Shown here one piece after another: positions 37,988-40,458 of a stretch of DNA of 40,458 bases. Both the position numbers and the translations under genes were made by a program. The DNA is from a virus: IMG/VR virus record IMGVR_UViG_3300045995_000309, positions 1-40,458 of that record; one strand, given 5' to 3'. Below the pieces are notes generated by a model. That model worked only from the letters and a program-made list of their open reading frames with translations. It searched no databases and was not told the origin of the DNA. The number at the start of each line of letters is the position of its first letter. The stretch's first letter is position 1.

Positions 37988-38238
37988 GGCTTCCTCCCTG
38001 TTTGTTTTATAAAACTTTCCTTGAAACTTTCATCTTCTTCTTCTTGTGTGGGCTTACTCCACTGGATAACTTTTGCAGCACTCGGCCTATCAATCGTCCC
38101 AACCGTACCCGTTCTCTTTTTGAGAGCTCGTGTAACCTCTTCGATATCCGGCGGTTTGTATCCTTTCCCCACATATACTCCGATAATCACACAGATTATG
38201 TTGCTGAGTGTTACTATGATTATATCAAGTGGCGTCAT
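37984..38238 (-). CDS. Membrane-anchored small protein, 84 aa
   Basis: One hydrophobic helix (residues 4-24) with a short outside end is followed by a charged cytoplasmic-type tail (K-K-R-T-G ... E-E-E-D-E-S). It starts right after the upstream gene (TAATATG). Function unknown; possibly a membrane anchor for packaging or host takeover. Confidence 0.55.
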   Translation of the reverse strand: MTPLDIIIVTLSNIICVIIGVYVGKGYKPPDIEEVTRALKKRTGTVGTIDRPSAAKVIQWSKPTQEEEDESFKESFIKQTGRKP

Positions 38239-38239
38239 A

Positions 38240-38539
38240 TTACATTTTGACCCGGTGATACTTCCATTTGCCCTCGTAGTTTACGGGGTCGGTATTCTCC
38301 TCATCGGTATCGCGGGTAAAATAGTGGTACTCCCGTTCTAAGAGGACAAAAGAGGGGATAAGCATAGCGGTACTACTGACCGGAGCCACAATCGTGCATA
38401 TCCGGTATACATGGAGAACAAGCAGTGGCTCACCGGTTTGACGGTGTCGTATTAAATTTCCGGGTGTCCACATCGGCAAACTCCCTTCTGCGGTAGATTC
38501 CGCTAAATCTTCGGGCTTTGCCACAGCCCCTTTTGGCAT
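38240..38539 (-). CDS. Hypothetical protein, 99 aa
   Basis: ATG 38539 (M-P-K-G-A-V-A-K) is chosen because it directly follows the HNH stop; the frame continues upstream into the HNH gene. The protein is beta-rich (L-L-V-L-H-V-Y-R-I) with basic ends. No family is recognised. Confidence 0.5.
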   Translation of the reverse strand: MPKGAVAKPEDLAESTAEGSLPMWTPGNLIRHRQTGEPLLVLHVYRICTIVAPVSSTAMLIPSFVLLEREYHYFTRDTDEENTDPVNYEGKWKYHRVKM

Positions 38540-38540
38540 A

Positions 38541-38981
38541 TTATTTGTATCTATTAAATGCGGATTGCCGCATCTTCTCAATAGTTTTAGCACTAAACTT
38601 TCTTCCAAGCATTATTTTCCGCATATATTTTTTATGTTTTTCCGTATGATGTTTACCTAAAAAACTCTTCCCTCCTACTCCAAACTTATTTCCTATATTA
38701 TGTAATGTCCGATGTTCAGAATTGGTTAGTATTTTAAGATTTTCAATTCGATTGTCAATTTTTATGCCGTTAAGATGATGGACACATTCATATTTCTGTA
38801 AATATCTGCCGATTTTTTGCTCCATAACCAATCGGTGTTCCATAATTCGTCCATTTTTATTGGCGAATGGGTGACTAGGTTTCCATATTGAAATATATCC
38901 ATCAACCGTTACTGTACGGCCGCCTTTCCAAGTAGAGTGTTTTTCTCCTTTATATTTCTCTAACCACGGTATATCTGTCAT
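38541..38981 (-). CDS. HNH endonuclease
   Basis: The 146-aa protein has a central HNH_3-type core (M-E-H-R-L-V-M-E, C-V-H-H-L-N-G-I-K-I-D-N-R-I-E-N-L) and a C-terminal NUMOD3-like region (G-K-H-H-T-E-K-H-K). It resembles the HNH proteins at 28003 and 36892, so all three probably derive from one family. A TGT + TATACT box lies 7 bp before ATG 38981. Confidence 0.9.
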   Translation of the reverse strand: MTDIPWLEKYKGEKHSTWKGGRTVTVDGYISIWKPSHPFANKNGRIMEHRLVMEQKIGRYLQKYECVHHLNGIKIDNRIENLKILTNSEHRTLHNIGNKFGVGGKSFLGKHHTEKHKKYMRKIMLGRKFSAKTIEKMRQSAFNRYK

Positions 38982-38988
38982 ATGCCGC

Positions 38989-38997
38989 AGTATAACA
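38989..38997 (-). promoter_or_regulatory. Leaderless extended -10 of HNH gene
   Basis: TGT + TATACT on the minus strand lies 7 bp before ATG 38981. Confidence 0.55.
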
Positions 38998-39007
38998 CAT
39001 CTTGGCT

Positions 39008-39343
39008 TTACTTGCTTTTATGCCTATTACTCCAACCAGGCAAATCTCGCCATGTATATTTTGCGTTTTTAATTTCTTTTTCTGTAGCCTTTAGTCGTCC
39101 ATTCCCGTATGCCTCTAAATACTCACGGGATATCTCCCCGCCGCGTGTCGGTTGGAGAAGTGAGTTAAAGTACTTCTGTCTATCTTCTTTAATGCTTTCA
39201 GGGACAAACTCGGGGGCGGTGGAGCGGAACCATTTTTCGCAGACCCATCCATCGTGAATACCGGAGTTATTTTCATAGGAAGAATAGCGCCAGGCGAATG
39301 ACGTATGAGTTTTGTGACATAGCACACACTTCATAGGCCTCAT
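39008..39343 (-). CDS. Zinc-binding hypothetical protein, 111 aa
   Basis: The N-terminus M-K-C-V-L-C-H-K-T-H and a later C-E-K-W could bind one zinc ion. The rest is charged and helical (E-I-S-R-E-Y-L-E-A-Y). It overlaps the upstream gene by ATGA and also has TATAAT 6 bp before ATG 39343, so it may be translated both coupled and leaderless. Not an HNH core. Confidence 0.6.
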   Translation of the reverse strand: MRPMKCVLCHKTHTSFAWRYSSYENNSGIHDGWVCEKWFRSTAPEFVPESIKEDRQKYFNSLLQPTRGGEISREYLEAYGNGRLKATEKEIKNAKYTWRDLPGWSNRHKSK

Positions 39344-39810
39344 CGTCTTATTATAGTCCTTTTGTCAATTTTTGTTTTTCGGTGTACCTGTGCGAGCTTT
39401 GAAAACTTTAACTGTGATGTTTCTTCGAGTGCGAGTTCTTTGGGCTTTTTGGGAATTGCATATTTATGAATTACCGTAAATCCGCCTTTGTTTGCATAAT
39501 CTAAAGTGGTCAGTAAATCTTCAAAATGGAGAAAGGCGTAAATATCTTCTCCGTTACGGGAAAGAACAAGAATGGGCATTTTATTTCCACATTTACCTTT
39601 TGTTTCTTTCCACCATGCAAGAGGAGTCCATGTTTCCCGATTTTTAAGCTCAAAATGTATGGGGAGCTTCGTAGTAATATCTTCACGCATCCATGGAATC
39701 GCACCGGACAATGGTGTTCGTTGAGCCCCTTTATCTAATCCTGTATCCCGCAATCTTTGAGCTACATTTCTTTCAAGCCGAGTTCCTTTTTGTTTTGCGG
39801 ATTTAAGCAT
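39340..39810 (-). CDS. Holliday-junction-resolvase-like nuclease
   Basis: The N-terminal third resembles archaeal Hjc and phage PD-(D/E)xK nucleases: K-G-T-R-L-E-R-N-V-A-Q-R-L-R (E13 region), then E-D-I-T-T-K-L-P-I-H-F-E-L-K-N (about residues 43-57), where D, E and K are the metal site. At 156 aa it fits a resolvase that trims DNA branches before packaging, in keeping with the terminase genes downstream. It overlaps the HNH gene before it by 8 bp. Confidence 0.65.
   Translation of the reverse strand: MLKSAKQKGTRLERNVAQRLRDTGLDKGAQRTPLSGAIPWMREDITTKLPIHFELKNRETWTPLAWWKETKGKCGNKMPILVLSRNGEDIYAFLHFEDLLTTLDYANKGGFTVIHKYAIPKKPKELALEETSQLKFSKLAQVHRKTKIDKRTIIRR
39350..39355 (-). promoter_or_regulatory. 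Leaderless -10 inside upstream gene end
   Basis: TATAAT on the minus strand lies 6 bp before ATG 39343, inside the last codons of the resolvase-like gene. There is no TGn. Confidence 0.45.
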
Positions 39811-40261
39811 ATCTGGCGCGTAAATAAAAATCTAATTTTCTATGACATTTTTCACATAATGTCGTCATATTATCTGCGTCAATTCTATATTGCACAAAAA
39901 TTGAGAATGGGAACCAATGATGAGCAAATAATTTTCCTCCAATTTGTCCGCATGATACACAGGTATAATTGTCACGTTTCATTACATATTGGCGCATAGC
40001 AACGTACTCATCAGAATCCCGTATTTTTTTATTTTCAGTCTTTATTCCGCCGTGCCAGTTCGGATTGTCTTTACCCGTATATCCCACGTTCCTGCATAAC
40101 ATCGAGCAGTATTTTTTCCTAGAACTTGCGTTCCGCCATTGTTTGATAAATTTTCCACACGTTTTACATGGAACCCATGGGATATATTCTTTGAACCATG
40201 TTTTTTGTGTTGCATACCCGCGTGTATCTCCCGCCTTGTTAATCTTTGGTGGTACTAACAT
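39803..40261 (-). CDS. HNH endonuclease with zinc ribbon
   Basis: The N-terminus holds C-K-T-C-G-K-F ... C-S-M-L-C-R zinc ligands. The C-terminal HNH core is C-V-S-C-G ... H-H-W-F-P-F ... L-C-E-K-C-H-R. It resembles the HNH at 22793 in ending with L-C-x-K-C/H-H. It has an AGAGGAAG site rather than a -10 box, and it overlaps the HTH gene before it by 23 bp. Confidence 0.85.
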   Translation of the reverse strand: MLVPPKINKAGDTRGYATQKTWFKEYIPWVPCKTCGKFIKQWRNASSRKKYCSMLCRNVGYTGKDNPNWHGGIKTENKKIRDSDEYVAMRQYVMKRDNYTCVSCGQIGGKLFAHHWFPFSIFVQYRIDADNMTTLCEKCHRKLDFYLRARYA

Positions 40262-40421
40262 AATCTTCCTCTTGTTCGATGATTTGGCCGATGCGGCTGG
40301 CGGCTACATCATATTTTTTAGCGAGGTCGTTATAGGAGGCTCCGGCGAGGTGTTCTTTGTAGATTTTCGTTCGGCGCTCTTTCCACATTTTCCGAATTTC
40401 TTTGATGGAAATGATGTCCAT
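40239..40421 (-). CDS. Small HTH protein, sigma region 4-like
   Basis: The 60-aa product has one HTH: A-S-Y-N-D-L-A-K-K-Y-D-V-A-A-S-R-I-G-Q-I-I-E. Its end resembles the R-x-R-I-R-Q-I-E recognition helix of sigma70 region 4. It is the first gene of the leftward block, directly after the divergent promoter, so it could regulate early/late switching. A DNA-recognition subunit of the terminase or an HNH-associated HTH are alternatives. TATACT lies 9 bp before ATG 40421. Confidence 0.6.
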   Translation of the reverse strand: MDIISIKEIRKMWKERRTKIYKEHLAGASYNDLAKKYDVAASRIGQIIEQEEDYVSTTKD

Positions 40422-40458
40422 ATTTTTTGTAGTATATATCGTTTTTGATACATTGACA
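40407..40458. repeat. Right copy of imperfect terminal direct repeat
   Basis: This is the partner of bases 1-52 (47/52 identical, the last 28 exact). It holds the start codon of the HTH gene (40421) and its -10 box, and it ends exactly at the TTGACA that in the left copy is the -35 of the rightward promoter. Joining the copies would give a circle of about 40,406 bp. Confidence 0.8.
40431..40436 (-). promoter_or_regulatory. -10 box of HTH gene
   Basis: TATACT on the minus strand (40436-40431) lies 9 bp before ATG 40421. Its -35 would fall across the window end; in the left terminal copy the matching TTGTCA is at 53-48. Confidence 0.55.

Noticed and set aside
10673-39355. Archaeal TATA boxes before the late genes
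   Set aside because: Archaeal TATA boxes lie about 26 bp before transcription start. Here the boxes are 6 bp from start codons, and other genes have clear bacterial TTGACA-17-TATAAT promoters and Shine-Dalgarno sites.
1-40458. Integrase, attachment site or lysogeny repressor
   Set aside because: No tyrosine or serine recombinase motif and no cI-like gene was found. The single HTH protein does not look like a repressor with an oligomerisation domain.

Overview
The window looks like an essentially complete genome of a small tailed bacteriophage (about 40.4 kb), most likely podovirus-like. It has a P22-type long portal, a large terminase, an HK97-fold-like capsid protein, a scaffold, a head-tail adaptor and fibres, but no tape-measure, sheath or tail-tube gene. 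Bases 1-52 repeat 40407-40458 at 47 of 52 positions, so the molecule is probably circular or terminally redundant and was cut inside its own divergent promoter region. No integrase, repressor, DNA polymerase, tRNA or CRISPR array is visible, so a lytic life style with host polymerase is the simplest reading. TGA is used as a normal stop, so the code is standard. The host is uncertain. A membrane-anchored, Cys-rich protein with a Thr/Pro/Glu spacer at 7037-7663 resembles secreted proteins of Candidate Phyla Radiation (Microgenomates-type) bacteria, and this is a weak lead.

Layout. The rightward block (47-7663) starts at a consensus promoter with a leader able to form a pseudoknot. It encodes a CHC2 zinc-finger primase-like protein, an AAA+/SF3-like helicase flanked internally by two mirrored arrays of 9-bp-spaced hexamers, a broken cytosine-5 methyltransferase with an HNH nuclease nested in another frame, and (after a second consensus promoter at 3191-3219) a putative annealing protein, a RecB/Cas4-like nuclease, a tiny SWIM zinc finger, a ParB-like protein and several micro-proteins. 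The leftward block (40421 down to 7667) runs as follows: small HTH protein, resolvase-like nuclease, terminase small and large subunits, portal, basic zinc proteins, scaffold, capsid, structural proteins, glycosyltransferase, coiled-coil proteins, fibre genes, adaptor, a 1201-aa tail protein, a cysteine peptidase, an amidase, and a cluster of tiny membrane proteins (lysis region). The two blocks converge tail to tail with only 3 bp between stop codons. No gene-free stretch exceeds 300 bases.

The most unusual property is expression. At least 16 genes on both strands have a -10 box (usually an extended TGn + TATAAT type) exactly 6 bp before the start codon and no Shine-Dalgarno, which predicts leaderless mRNAs. 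Other genes, in translationally coupled runs, have strong AGGAGG sites. Seven HNH homing-type nucleases are scattered through the genome, and five carry this same start-codon-proximal promoter. One HNH splits a fibre gene, one is nested in the methyltransferase remnant, and two flank the large terminase gene. Other items of note are two SWIM zinc-finger proteins, three fibre genes sharing a C-terminal peptide, and a scaffold with the same motif at both ends.
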